This document shows, one piece after another, positions 1 to 8,616 of a DNA stretch of 64,000 nucleotides. The notes below the pieces were generated by a model. That model did not search any database. It had not been told where the DNA came from and worked only from the letters and a program-made list of their open reading frames with translations. The stretch is from assembly GCA_019750915.1 (NCBI GenBank), contig JAIENY010000005.1:78952-142951 (forward strand), given 5' to 3'. Position 1 is the first letter of the stretch, and every line of letters starts with the position of its first letter. This DNA comes from Xanthobacteraceae bacterium. Lineage in GTDB: Bacteria > Pseudomonadota > Alphaproteobacteria > Rhizobiales > Xanthobacteraceae. The position numbers were made by a program, and so were the translations under genes.

Positions 1-262
1 GCGCCAGCCAAAAGCTGACGCCATTCGTCATCAGGACTGCAGAAACATAGGCGCCAATCGCATAGAACCCGATGTGGCCAAGCGACACCTGCCCGCTAAG
101 TCCAAGCAGCACGTTCAACCCGACGCCGACGATCGTGGTCAAGGCTACCAGTGCCAGTACAAAATGAGTGTAGCTCTCGGAGGCCAGCGCGATAGCAATA
201 GCGACCGCCGCCGCGGCGATGATCGCAGGCGTGTCGATAGAGGACAGTCGCAGGCCCCTCAC
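1..262 (-). CDS. Branched-chain amino acid-type ABC transporter permease LivM (N-terminal part, runs off window)
   Basis: Minus-strand frame from GTG at 262 reads VRGLRLSSIDTPAIIAAAVAIAIALASESYTHFVLALVALTTIVGVGLNVLLGLSGQVSLGHIGFYAIGAYVSAVL, the typical LivM N-terminal GLSGQVSLGH motif; directly follows LivH. Confidence 0.85.
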   Translation of the reverse strand, partial: MRGLRLSSIDTPAIIAAAAVAIAIALASESYTHFVLALVALTTIVGVGLNVLLGLSGQVSLGHIGFYAIGAYVSAVLMTNGVSFWLA

Positions 263-263
263 A

Positions 264-1136
264 CTACACCTTCCTTGTTACGGCGCGGCCCAGCAGACCA
301 TTCGGACAAATCGCAAGCGCTGCGATGACCACGGCAAAGGCAACGATTTGGGTGTAACCGGATCCTGCGAATGACGTGACCATGGCCTCGATCAGGCCGT
401 AGAGGATACCGGCAAGCATCACGCCCCAAGCGGATCCGATGCCGCCCAGGATCGCCACCGCAAATCCCTTGATGCCGAACAGCGTTCCCATGTCCGAGTG
501 CACGCTCACCAGTGGCGCGATCATGATTCCAGCCAAGCCAGCCAGCGCGGCCGACAGCGCAAAGGACATTGCGATAGCACTGCGCACGTTGATTCCCATC
601 AGCTGCGCGGCCCGCTTGTTCTGCACAACGGCAAGCAGCGCTTTTCCTCTTGCCGTCTTTCGAAATGCGTACTGCAAAGCAAATGCGATGCCGAGGCCGA
701 CCAGCGGGATTATCACTTGCAGTGGCAAAATCCCGGTGCCGAAGATCGCGACCGGCTTCTGCGCAAGAGTGGACGGAAAACCGCGTGGTTCTTTTCCGAA
801 GGTAAAGAGAACAAGATTGTCGACAACGATTCCGCCGGCGACCGTGGCCATGAGCCAGGCGCTTGATCCACGCTCGGCGAACGGCCGCACCAAAATTCGT
901 TCGACCACCAGACCAAACAGCGCGCATAGCGAAAGCGCTAATACAACAGCCAGCGGCATCGGCAGGCCCAGCCGGATCGCCAGGACGTAACCGAACACCG
1001 CTCCCAGCATGACCGAGGAGCCCTGCGCAAAATTGACCGTGTTCGAAATGGCGTAAGTGACGTGATAGCCGAGCGCAATCATGCCGTACATACTGCCGAC
1101 GGCCACGCCACTGACGATCGCGGAAAACAACAGCAT
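264..1136 (-). CDS. Branched-chain amino acid-type ABC transporter permease LivH
   Basis: 290 aa; GMIALGYHVTYAISNTVNFAQGSSVMLGA and GGIGSAWGVMLAGILYGLIEAM motifs of LivH permeases. Confidence 0.9.
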   Translation of the reverse strand: MLLFSAIVSGVAVGSMYGMIALGYHVTYAISNTVNFAQGSSVMLGAVFGYVLAIRLGLPMPLAVVLALSLCALFGLVVERILVRPFAERGSSAWLMATVAGGIVVDNLVLFTFGKEPRGFPSTLAQKPVAIFGTGILPLQVIIPLVGLGIAFALQYAFRKTARGKALLAVVQNKRAAQLMGINVRSAIAMSFALSAALAGLAGIMIAPLVSVHSDMGTLFGIKGFAVAILGGIGSAWGVMLAGILYGLIEAMVTSFAGSGYTQIVAFAVVIAALAICPNGLLGRAVTRKV

Positions 1137-1153
1137 TCAAACCACTCTGGTGA

Positions 1154-1181
1154 CGACGGGGCACAAGAGCGTGCCCCGTCG
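1154..1181. other. GC-rich intercistronic hairpin (11-bp perfect arms) between SBP and LivH genes
   Basis: cgacggggcac-aagagc-gtgccccgtcg read directly; lies between SBP stop (1189) and LivH start (1136); no following poly-U tract. Confidence 0.8.
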
Positions 1182-1188
1182 CGTTCTA

Positions 1189-2364
1189 TTAGTTGGTGAC
1201 GGGCACGATCGCTCCATCGACGAAATGCGTGAACAGATAATCACTTGACGTCAGCGCGTCGTGATTTTGTTCGCTGAAAGGCTTGTCGTAGGTTTTGATC
1301 AGACCATCGTAATGATCGATGGCATAAAATCCGTCGCGGATCTTCGTGCCGTCGGTCGAGCCGGCTTTTGCGACCGCCATCGCCGTGAGATGCATTGCGT
1401 CATAAGCGTTGGCGATGCCGACCGCCGGTGTCGCGTCAGCGAACGTTTTCACTTCCGGGTATTTTTTCTTGAGCGCCATGAAGACGGCTTCCGCTTTCGG
1501 CGAGGTTTTTCCGGCGAAACTGAAGGTCTGGATGAAGTGGACTTTTTCCGCAGCCGGACCGGCAAGCTCGGTGAAGCGGCCGCCTGCGGGGCCCCAATGC
1601 GAGATCACCGGCACGCTCCAGCCCATGCGCTCAAGCGATTTGACGACCTGCGAAGACGGCGCAACGTTGGCCACCATGAACAGCGTGTCGGCACCGGCGT
1701 CTTTCAGTCGCGTGAGTTGCGGCACCACATCCACATCGGCGTCCTGGAATTTTTCGATCCCGGCAAAAGGCAGGCCTTTGGCGGCGAGCGCTGCCTTCAG
1801 GCCACCCTCGTTCGATTCACCCCATGGATTGTTGATGAGGATCATTCCGGGTTTCTTGGCGCCGTATGTCTTGACGGCGTAGTTGACCAGCGCCTCATCC
1901 ACCAGCTTATCAACCGCAGAAACGCGGAACACATAGTTGTCTGCCGCCCCGTTGCTGGTGATCGCCGTCCCTGCCGCCCATACACCTATGAACGGCACCT
2001 TGCTCTGGTTGGCGAAAGGAACGATCGCCATCGAAACCGGCGTATCAAGGCCACCAAACATGACGGCGACTTTCTCGCGCTGAACCAGTTCGCGCGCGGC
2101 AACCACGCCCTTTGCCGGGTTGCTTTCGTCGTCGCGGACGACCAGCTCGAGTTTTTTGCCGAGCACACCGCCCGCGGCGTTGATCTCATCCATCGCCAGC
2201 GACAGGCCGCGGACGATCGCCTCGCCCGATTTCGCCGATTGGCCTGACATCGCAGCGACCAGACCGAACTTGATGGTGTCGTCCGCCAGCGCGGGCGACG
2301 CGAGCAGAAGGGTGGCGCCGACCAATAGCGCCCGACGCGACAAGGAATGCGAGATTGCGAGCAT
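1189..2364 (-). CDS. ABC transporter substrate-binding protein (Peripla_BP_6 / LivK type)
   Basis: MLAISHSLSRRALLVGATLLLASPALADDTIKFGLVAAMSGQSAKSGEAIVRGLSLAMDEINAAGGVLGKKLELVVRDDESNPAKG; signal peptide; GGAGG ribosome site just upstream of ATG 2364 (track ORF begins at 2406). Confidence 0.9.
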   Translation of the reverse strand: MLAISHSLSRRALLVGATLLLASPALADDTIKFGLVAAMSGQSAKSGEAIVRGLSLAMDEINAAGGVLGKKLELVVRDDESNPAKGVVAARELVQREKVAVMFGGLDTPVSMAIVPFANQSKVPFIGVWAAGTAITSNGAADNYVFRVSAVDKLVDEALVNYAVKTYGAKKPGMILINNPWGESNEGGLKAALAAKGLPFAGIEKFQDADVDVVPQLTRLKDAGADTLFMVANVAPSSQVVKSLERMGWSVPVISHWGPAGGRFTELAGPAAEKVHFIQTFSFAGKTSPKAEAVFMALKKKYPEVKTFADATPAVGIANAYDAMHLTAMAVAKAGSTDGTKIRDGFYAIDHYDGLIKTYDKPFSEQNHDALTSSDYLFTHFVDGAIVPVTN

Positions 2365-2394
2365 GTGTTGATCCTCCGTTGACACGAGACTATT

Positions 2395-2410
2395 GGCAAG
2401 CTCCATGCCA
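2395..2410 (-). promoter_or_regulatory. Putative sigma54 (-24/-12) promoter, proximal copy
   Basis: Minus strand TGGCATGGAGCTTGCC; matches TGGCAYG-N4-TTGC with correct GG-to-GC spacing; lies ~30 bp upstream of ATG 2364. Confidence 0.65.
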
Positions 2411-2417
2411 GACTATT

Positions 2418-2433
2418 GGCAAGCCCCATGCCA
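2418..2433 (-). promoter_or_regulatory. Putative sigma54 (-24/-12) promoter, distal duplicated copy
   Basis: Minus strand TGGCATGGGGCTTGCC, same spacing, exactly 23 bp upstream of the proximal copy. Confidence 0.55.
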
Positions 2434-2523
2434 GTGCACGACAAATAAAATAACGTGTTTTCAGTGCCTTAGATCATTGATCGTCGGCCGCCTGAAATTT
2501 CGCACACGAAAACTGTCCAAATT

Positions 2524-2541
2524 GTATGCAATTGTGCATAC
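2524..2541. promoter_or_regulatory. Inverted repeat, candidate GntR/FCD operator or enhancer-binding site
   Basis: GTATGCA-attg-TGCATAC, perfect 7-bp arms, in the divergent region between SBP (2364, -) and SnoaL-like gene (2610, +); GntR gene is adjacent. Confidence 0.5.
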
Positions 2542-2609
2542 CATTTTTGCTTTCCTTGCTTCGTGTTGCCCCGCATCTTTCCGGTCCTCGCGCCCAGCAG
2601 GAGACCGCC

Positions 2610-3032
2610 ATGCCGACCACCGCCCCCGCCCTGCCGCCCCACGCCTCCGATGACGTTGAAATTGTCCGCGCCTTCCTCGAAGCCTCGATGAAGCCGGACG
2701 TCGAACGCGCGGCGAGCTATGTCGCCAGCAATTTCAAGCTGACGTTCACCGGCGGACGCACCTACGATCATCCCGGCGGAAGCATCGGTTTCAATGCGAA
2801 GCGCTATCGCTGGGTGAAGAAATCAATGGATCGTTTTGACGTCGTGCCCGGCGTCGATGAAACCATCGTCTACAGCATCGGCACGCTCTACGGCGAATGG
2901 CCCGACGGCACAGCATTCGAGGATAATCGCTATATCGACCGTTTCGTCGTTCGCGACGGCAGAATTACGCATATGGACGTGTGGAACGACAGCGCAGAAC
3001 GGATATTGGTCAGAAACGGTATCGAGGCCTGA
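2610..3032 (+). CDS. SnoaL-like / NTF2-fold family protein
   Basis: MPTTAPALPPHASDDVEIVRAFLEASMKPDVERAASYVASNFKLTFTGGRTYDHPGGS...RYIDRFVVRDGRITHMDVWND; SnoaL-like pattern. Confidence 0.65.
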   Translation: MPTTAPALPPHASDDVEIVRAFLEASMKPDVERAASYVASNFKLTFTGGRTYDHPGGSIGFNAKRYRWVKKSMDRFDVVPGVDETIVYSIGTLYGEWPDGTAFEDNRYIDRFVVRDGRITHMDVWNDSAERILVRNGIEA

Positions 3033-3036
3033 CCCG

Positions 3037-3786
3037 TCAGGAACGGTTGCTGTTGGTTGTGCCGGTCCTGCTCCGTGCAGACGGCGCCTCGCCGGCGTAA
3101 CTGTCGAGGACGTCGGCAAGTTCGCGATTTTTGCGGGTCAAAGGCGTAATGAGTGCACGGTCAGCCACCGCCTTGAGATGACCTTCCATCACACCCATTG
3201 CAGCTCCCGCATCACCCGCCACGAGCGCATCGATGATTTCGCGATGCTCGCTGACCGCGCATTCGGATGAATGCGGCCGGCTGTAAAGTGCCAGGATCAG
3301 GCCGAAGCGGGACGAGACCTCACTCACATAGCGAGTAACCGTGGCGCTTCCCGTCATATTCGCAAGCACGATGTGGAATTGGGTCGCCAGACGGATCGAT
3401 AGCGGCTCGTTGGCGCCGCGCGACCGCTCTTCATCTTCGACATGCGCACGCAATTGCTCGATCTGCGCACTGCTCAGGCGGCCGGCGAGCCGCGACATCA
3501 CCAGCCGCTCAAGACCCAGACGAATGTCGAAAATATCCCGGGCCTCCTCCCAAGAGGGAGTCGCAACCACAGCACCGCGGTTACGCCGCAGCTCTACCAG
3601 TCCCTCCGCCGCCAGTTGACCGAGGGCGTGGCGCACAATGGTGCGACTCGCACCGAAGCGCTCGCCAATGGAGTCTTCCGGGAGCTTTGCCCCAGGTGAC
3701 AGGGCCTGCTCCATGATGGCATGGCGCAGTGCCTTGTAGATCTGCCCGGTGCGATCTGTCGTTGGCTTCGTGGTTTTCGCCATCAC
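3037..3786 (-). CDS. GntR family transcriptional regulator with FCD domain
   Basis: N-terminal wHTH GQIYKALRHAIMEQALSPGAKLPEDSIGERFGASRTIVRHALGQLAAEGLVELRRNRGAVV plus FCD-like C-terminal domain. Confidence 0.9.
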   Translation of the reverse strand: MMAKTTKPTTDRTGQIYKALRHAIMEQALSPGAKLPEDSIGERFGASRTIVRHALGQLAAEGLVELRRNRGAVVATPSWEEARDIFDIRLGLERLVMSRLAGRLSSAQIEQLRAHVEDEERSRGANEPLSIRLATQFHIVLANMTGSATVTRYVSEVSSRFGLILALYSRPHSSECAVSEHREIIDALVAGDAGAAMGVMEGHLKAVADRALITPLTRKNRELADVLDSYAGEAPSARSRTGTTNSNRS

Positions 3787-3917
3787 CGCTACTTGATCGG
3801 TTTCACGGTCAAAGCAAAAGCAAAACCCTCAAGCCGTCAAGAGCGCCATCGACGCCGCGTTTGGCCAACGACCTGCCGGCATGCTCGGACGTGGCTAACC
3901 ACCTCGCACACTGCGCA

Positions 3918-5423
3918 TCAGCGGTAGCACGCTTCCAGCGCCGCCGCGGCTCGATAAAGCGTCATCTCATCGAGATGTCGCGCAATCAGCATCGCACCGA
4001 TCGGACGGCCATCCGACGTTTTACCGACGGGAACGGATATCGCCGGATGCCCAGTGATACATGTCGGAGCCGTGTTGCCGACCATCTCGAATGCACGGCC
4101 GATGATCTCTTCCCGCGATGCGTCGATATCCGGCAACCGCGTGGTGGCCATAGGCGTGGTCGGCATCAACAGAAGATCGACCTCGCCCAACGCCCTGTTG
4201 TAGTCAGCGGTCAATAGTCGGTTGAGGTTTTGCGCCTTGCCGTAATACCGACCCCGATTGCGCGATGACATATAATGTCCGGTCAAGATTCCGAGCTTCA
4301 ATGTCTCGGAAAGCTCGTCGGCGCGATCGCGCCAGCGCGCATGAGCATCCATCAGGCTCTCGAGAAATACACCTTTCATGTTCGTTCCATACGCGTTGCC
4401 GCGCATCATCAGATCAGTTGCGCCTTCGAGAAAGATCGGCGTCCAGATCGCGGCGCCAGCCGTATGGAGCGGCACCGAGATATCACGAACATGAGCACCG
4501 GTATGCGCGAGGCGTTCACCCGCCTCACGCACCCGCGAATCGACTTCGGCTTCAGCGCCGGCCGAACCGAAGCCTTCGGGCACGATACCGATACGCAAAC
4601 CGGCCACGCCCTTTGCAAGAGCCTGCGTATAGGGCTGTGCCGGCGCACCGGACTGGCGCGGGTCAAGACCGTCCGGGCCGGCCATGACCTCGAGCATAAG
4701 AGCGTTGTCGGCGACCGTCCGGGTAATCGGCCCGGCATGATCCACGGTCAATTCGACCGCAAATACTCCGGTGTAGGGCACAAGACCGTGCGTCGGTTTC
4801 AATCCGACAGCACCGCAATATGACGCCGGAATCCGGATCGAACCGCCCTGATCGCCACCGGTAGCCATGTCGACGATATTGGCCATCACCAGCGCGGTCG
4901 AACCTGAGGATGATCCGCCAGCGTTGTGGCCAGGCACCAACGGATTTTCAACGACGCCATTGGCCGATGTATGGCTTCCGCCCGATGCGCAGTAATACTC
5001 GCAAACCGATTTCCCGAGTATCTCCGCTCCTTCGTCGAGCATCCGAGTGACGATGGTGGCATCCATTTCCGGCACATAGCCTTCTAGAATGGACGCGCCG
5101 TTCATCATCGGAACGCCGGCAACGCAAACGTTGTCCTTGATCGCGACCCTCTTGCCACTGAGTTTGCCGCGACGGGCGCCTTCAATGCGCGTCTTAACGG
5201 CCCAGGCGCCATAAGGATTATCCTCCGGCTGCGGGCGAACACCAGGCGTCCGGGGGTATTTGACCTCGGGCAGCGGAGCGACCATGTCCTCGACGAGATC
5301 ATAGGCGTCGAGTTGCCCCTGCATCAGACCGTGAAACGAGACCGCGTCGGCATCGCTCAGATGGAGGCCGAGTTCGAGCGCAGCCTGCTGCAATTCAACA
5401 ACATTTGGACGACGGACGGGCAT
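3918..5423 (-). CDS. Amidase (amidase signature family)
   Basis: GKRVAIKDNVCVAGVPMMNG (Lys), AGGSSSGSTALV and GGDQGGSIRIPASYCGAVGLKPTHGLVPYTG (Ser-cisSer-Lys). Start chosen at MPVRRPNVVELQQ. Confidence 0.92.
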   Translation of the reverse strand: MPVRRPNVVELQQAALELGLHLSDADAVSFHGLMQGQLDAYDLVEDMVAPLPEVKYPRTPGVRPQPEDNPYGAWAVKTRIEGARRGKLSGKRVAIKDNVCVAGVPMMNGASILEGYVPEMDATIVTRMLDEGAEILGKSVCEYYCASGGSHTSANGVVENPLVPGHNAGGSSSGSTALVMANIVDMATGGDQGGSIRIPASYCGAVGLKPTHGLVPYTGVFAVELTVDHAGPITRTVADNALMLEVMAGPDGLDPRQSGAPAQPYTQALAKGVAGLRIGIVPEGFGSAGAEAEVDSRVREAGERLAHTGAHVRDISVPLHTAGAAIWTPIFLEGATDLMMRGNAYGTNMKGVFLESLMDAHARWRDRADELSETLKLGILTGHYMSSRNRGRYYGKAQNLNRLLTADYNRALGEVDLLLMPTTPMATTRLPDIDASREEIIGRAFEMVGNTAPTCITGHPAISVPVGKTSDGRPIGAMLIARHLDEMTLYRAAAALEACYR

Positions 5424-5427
5424 CGAG

Positions 5428-7896
5428 TTACATCGCTTTCCAATCGCCGGCCGCTTCGAATGCGGCAGCGGCCTGATAAATAGTCGATTCGGCCCAGTAT
5501 TTCCCGACCAGCATGCAACCCACAGGCAGACCATCGGACATACCGCAGGGAATTGACATGGCCGGGTGCCCCGTCACATTAAAGGGCGCGGTGTTCTCCA
5601 GCATTTCGAACGCTCTCTTCAGAACCATCGCCAGCGGCGCATCAGGCGACGGCATCGGCTGCGCTTTCATCGCTGTTGTCGGCATCATGAGCAGATCATA
5701 CGCGCCGAGCATCTGGTCATAAGCCGCACGCAGCTTCCTCGCGAGATTTTGCGCCTTGGAATAGTAGTGGCCTCGATAGTGGCGTTGAAAGTATTCGCCG
5801 GTGAACATCGTGATTTTGAGGCTTTCGGACAGCTCATCACTCCGACTTGGCCAACTCGCGTGGTGATCGAGCAGCGAAGTGGTATAGAGCCCTTTCCAGC
5901 CCGTGCCCATTCCGTTGCCCTTCATCATCTGGTTGGTCGACCCCTCCGCAGCAATGGCAAGCCAGATCGGCATGGCCTTGTTGTGCATCGGGATGGAGAC
6001 TTCATCGACAGTCGCGCCCAATTTGCGGAACAGATCGCCCGCACGACGCACGCACGCGTCCACATCCGGCTCCGATTCAGGGCGACCGAACCCTTCCCGC
6101 ACAATCGCAATGCGCAAACCGCGCACGCCGCGCGCAAGCGCCGAGGTGTAACGATCGGTCTGAGGGGCATATTGCCGCGGATCGAGTGCGTCCTCACCCG
6201 CCAGCACCTCAAGGAAAAGAGCATTATCGGCCACGGTCATCGTCATTGGACCGGTATGATCAATCGTGTTTTCAATCGGCATCACGCCCGTATAAGGCAC
6301 AAGACCGTGTGTCGCCTTCATGCCATAGCAACCGCTGAATGATGCGGGCATCCGGATCGAGCCACCCTGATCGCCGCCGATGGCCATATCCACTTCGCCA
6401 GCAACCAGCACCGCAGCGGATCCCGACGACGATCCTCCAGCTGAATATCCATGCCGGTGAGGATTATGAACCAGCCCCGTTGAATTGGTGTGGCTCCCAC
6501 CCGACAGGCAGAAGTGTTCGCAATGGGTTTTACCGACAATGGTGCCGCCGGCATCGAGAATGCGGGTCACGATAGTCGCATCGACGTCAGGCGTGTAGCC
6601 CTTCAGAGTCGATGAGCCGTTCATCATCGGCACACCAGCCACGCAGACATTATCCTTGATCGCGATCGTCTTGCCAGCGAGCGGCCCGCGCGGCGCGCCC
6701 CTGATCTCTGACTTCACATACCAGGCGTTGAACGGATTTTCCTCCGCTGATGGACGATAACCCGCAGTGCGCGGATAACTGACGCTCGGCACGTTGTCCG
6801 GCATCGCGTCCAGCTCGTCGTAGCGCCGCATCGATCCTTCCATCTGAACCAGAAATTCCGCGAGACGCTCGTCCGACAGGCTCATCCCAAAATCCTGGGC
6901 GATCGCCTTGAGCTGGCGAAGTGTGGGACGTTTAACGGACATACGGACAGGTCTTTCCGAATCGACTGGAGGGACGAGAGTTGAGCGCGAATGAATTGTC
7001 GCAGGCCGGACTCCGGACGGCGCCATTTTCTCCTGCGCAACCGGTCTTGCTACGGGCGCCGATGGTTGGGTGGCAGAATTCGGTGGCGGCTGTATCGATC
7101 CGCTGCCGGCGACACTCGCGCCTTTGCCATTCCCCTGATGGGGACCGGTCTTGTTCGGACCCGCGGTTCCGTCACTCTTGAATCCAGTGAAATCATCGAT
7201 CAGCGCCGAGTTGTCCAGCGAAGGATCGTCAATCACGCCCGCTATCTGGCCCTTTTTCATGATCAGAACACGATCCGCGAGGCCAGTGATGAATTCCAGG
7301 TTCTGTTCGATCAGAAGGACGGAAAGTCCGCGCTCGCGACTCAGCTCGCGCAGCTTCTCCTCGATCGTATCCACGATCGACGGCTGAATGCCTTCAGTCG
7401 GCTCATCGAGCAACACGATCTGTGGATCGCTGATCAGACAGCGAGCAAGCGCCAGTAGCTGCTGCTCACCACCGGAGAGAGCACCGCCTTGCCGATCCAG
7501 AAGGCGTTCCAACTGAGGAAATTCACGCAGGATCGCAGCCATCGCATCATTCTCGTCGTCCGAGCCGTGCGAAGCGATACCCATGCGCAGATTGTCGCGC
7601 ACGGAAAGTGTGGGAAATATTCCTCGTCCTTGCGGCACATACCCGATGCCGAGGCGAGATCGGCCATGGCTGGACTCCCGAGTGACATCGAGACCGTCGA
7701 ATGTAATCGATCCGCCGGTTACAGGAATGAGTCCCATCACTGTCTTGAGCAAAGTCGATTTGCCCATTCCGTTATGGCCGAGAATTCCGACAATCTCGCC
7801 CTCATGAATTGCGAAATCGAGGCCATGCAGGATTGGCACCCGACCGTAACCGGATCGCAGTCCCTTAACCTCCAGAATAACCGGCGCGTCGCTCAA
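5428..7896 (-). CDS. LivF-type ABC ATPase fused in frame through a Pro-rich linker to an amidase signature domain (822 aa)
   Basis: aa 1-~240: GHNGMGKST Walker A, LSGGEQQLLALAR signature, VLLDEPTEG Walker B; aa ~241-318: Pro/Ser/Gly/Thr-rich linker; aa 319-822: amidase (AIKDNVCVAGVPMMNG, AGGSSSGSAAV, GGDQGGSIRMPASFSG). No stop codon between. An internal ATG at 6942 (MSVKRPTLRQ) could also start a free amidase. Confidence 0.85.
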   Translation of the reverse strand: MSDAPVILEVKGLRSGYGRVPILHGLDFAIHEGEIVGILGHNGMGKSTLLKTVMGLIPVTGGSITFDGLDVTRESSHGRSRLGIGYVPQGRGIFPTLSVRDNLRMGIASHGSDDENDAMAAILREFPQLERLLDRQGGALSGGEQQLLALARCLISDPQIVLLDEPTEGIQPSIVDTIEEKLRELSRERGLSVLLIEQNLEFITGLADRVLIMKKGQIAGVIDDPSLDNSALIDDFTGFKSDGTAGPNKTGPHQGNGKGASVAGSGSIQPPPNSATQPSAPVARPVAQEKMAPSGVRPATIHSRSTLVPPVDSERPVRMSVKRPTLRQLKAIAQDFGMSLSDERLAEFLVQMEGSMRRYDELDAMPDNVPSVSYPRTAGYRPSAEENPFNAWYVKSEIRGAPRGPLAGKTIAIKDNVCVAGVPMMNGSSTLKGYTPDVDATIVTRILDAGGTIVGKTHCEHFCLSGGSHTNSTGLVHNPHRHGYSAGGSSSGSAAVLVAGEVDMAIGGDQGGSIRMPASFSGCYGMKATHGLVPYTGVMPIENTIDHTGPMTMTVADNALFLEVLAGEDALDPRQYAPQTDRYTSALARGVRGLRIAIVREGFGRPESEPDVDACVRRAGDLFRKLGATVDEVSIPMHNKAMPIWLAIAAEGSTNQMMKGNGMGTGWKGLYTTSLLDHHASWPSRSDELSESLKITMFTGEYFQRHYRGHYYSKAQNLARKLRAAYDQMLGAYDLLMMPTTAMKAQPMPSPDAPLAMVLKRAFEMLENTAPFNVTGHPAMSIPCGMSDGLPVGCMLVGKYWAESTIYQAAAAFEAAGDWKAM

Positions 7897-8612
7897 TGCT
7901 TGTGTCCCAGATAAACGTCGCGAACGACGGGATCGGCCGACACCACATCCATGGTATCCTCGATCAGGATTGTGCCGCGGTGAAAAACGGTGACCTTCTG
8001 CGCAATCGCGCGGATGAAGTTCATATCGTGTTCGACGATGACCAGGCTAGCGGTCTTGTTGATCTCGCGGATCAGTTCGGCGGTGAAAAAGGTTTCTTCA
8101 TCGGTCATGCCGGCGGCCGGCTCGTCCAGCAGCACAAGCCATGGCTCTGCGGCAATCACCATAGCCAGCTCGACCCATTGTCGCTGTCCGTGCGCCAGCG
8201 CACCGACGGTCCGTCCGCGAAGATCGCCAAGTCTGACCCGTTCCAGCGTCTCCGCCGTCACGACCTGCGCTCGGCGCGCATCGTGCCAGCGGCGGCAGGC
8301 GAGCCAGACATTTTCCTCAACTGTCAGACCGTCGAACACATTCGGAATCTGCGTCTTGATTCCCACGCCAAGCTGCGAAACCTGATGAGGATCGAAGCCC
8401 GTGGTGTCGGTGTCGCGGATCATAACGGTGCCGCCGGACGGCTTGAGTTGACCGGTTAGACATTTGAAAAAAGTGCTTTTCCCGGCGCCGTTGGGGCCGA
8501 TCAGGCAGCGCAACTCGCCTGCGTAAAGCCTAAAGTTGACCTGATCGTTGGCAACGACGCCACCGAAACGCATTGACAGATCACTGGTTTGAACGACCAC
8601 CTCGCGTCGCAT
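7893..8612 (-). CDS. ABC transporter ATP-binding protein (LivG type)
   Basis: GPNGAGKSTFFKCLTG, LAHGQRQWVELAM, LVLLDEPAAGMTDEE; start at MRREVVVQTSDLSMRFGGVVAND; 4-bp ATGA overlap with downstream fusion gene. Confidence 0.9.
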   Translation of the reverse strand: MRREVVVQTSDLSMRFGGVVANDQVNFRLYAGELRCLIGPNGAGKSTFFKCLTGQLKPSGGTVMIRDTDTTGFDPHQVSQLGVGIKTQIPNVFDGLTVEENVWLACRRWHDARRAQVVTAETLERVRLGDLRGRTVGALAHGQRQWVELAMVIAAEPWLVLLDEPAAGMTDEETFFTAELIREINKTASLVIVEHDMNFIRAIAQKVTVFHRGTILIEDTMDVVSADPVVRDVYLGHKH

Positions 8613-8616
8613 CGAT

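Larger units (their letters stand above)
2388..2433. repeat. 23-bp tandem direct repeat (2 copies, 1 mismatch)
   Basis: gactattggcaagctccatgcca (2388-2410) and gactattggcaagccccatgcca (2411-2433). Confidence 0.95.

Noticed and set aside
259-1164. 301-aa minus ORF overlapping LivH in another frame
   Set aside because: Arg/Cys/His-rich shadow frame of the clear LivH gene; typical of high-GC DNA.
1261-2247. 328-aa plus ORF opposite the SBP gene
   Set aside because: Antisense shadow of a well-supported SBP; composition Arg/His-rich, no family motif.
5428-7896. Possibility that the LivF-amidase fusion is an artefact of a missing stop codon
   Set aside because: Linker is long, low-complexity and Pro-rich like true interdomain linkers and the amidase frame continues unbroken; kept as real but flagged for confirmation because an internal ATG (6942) exists.
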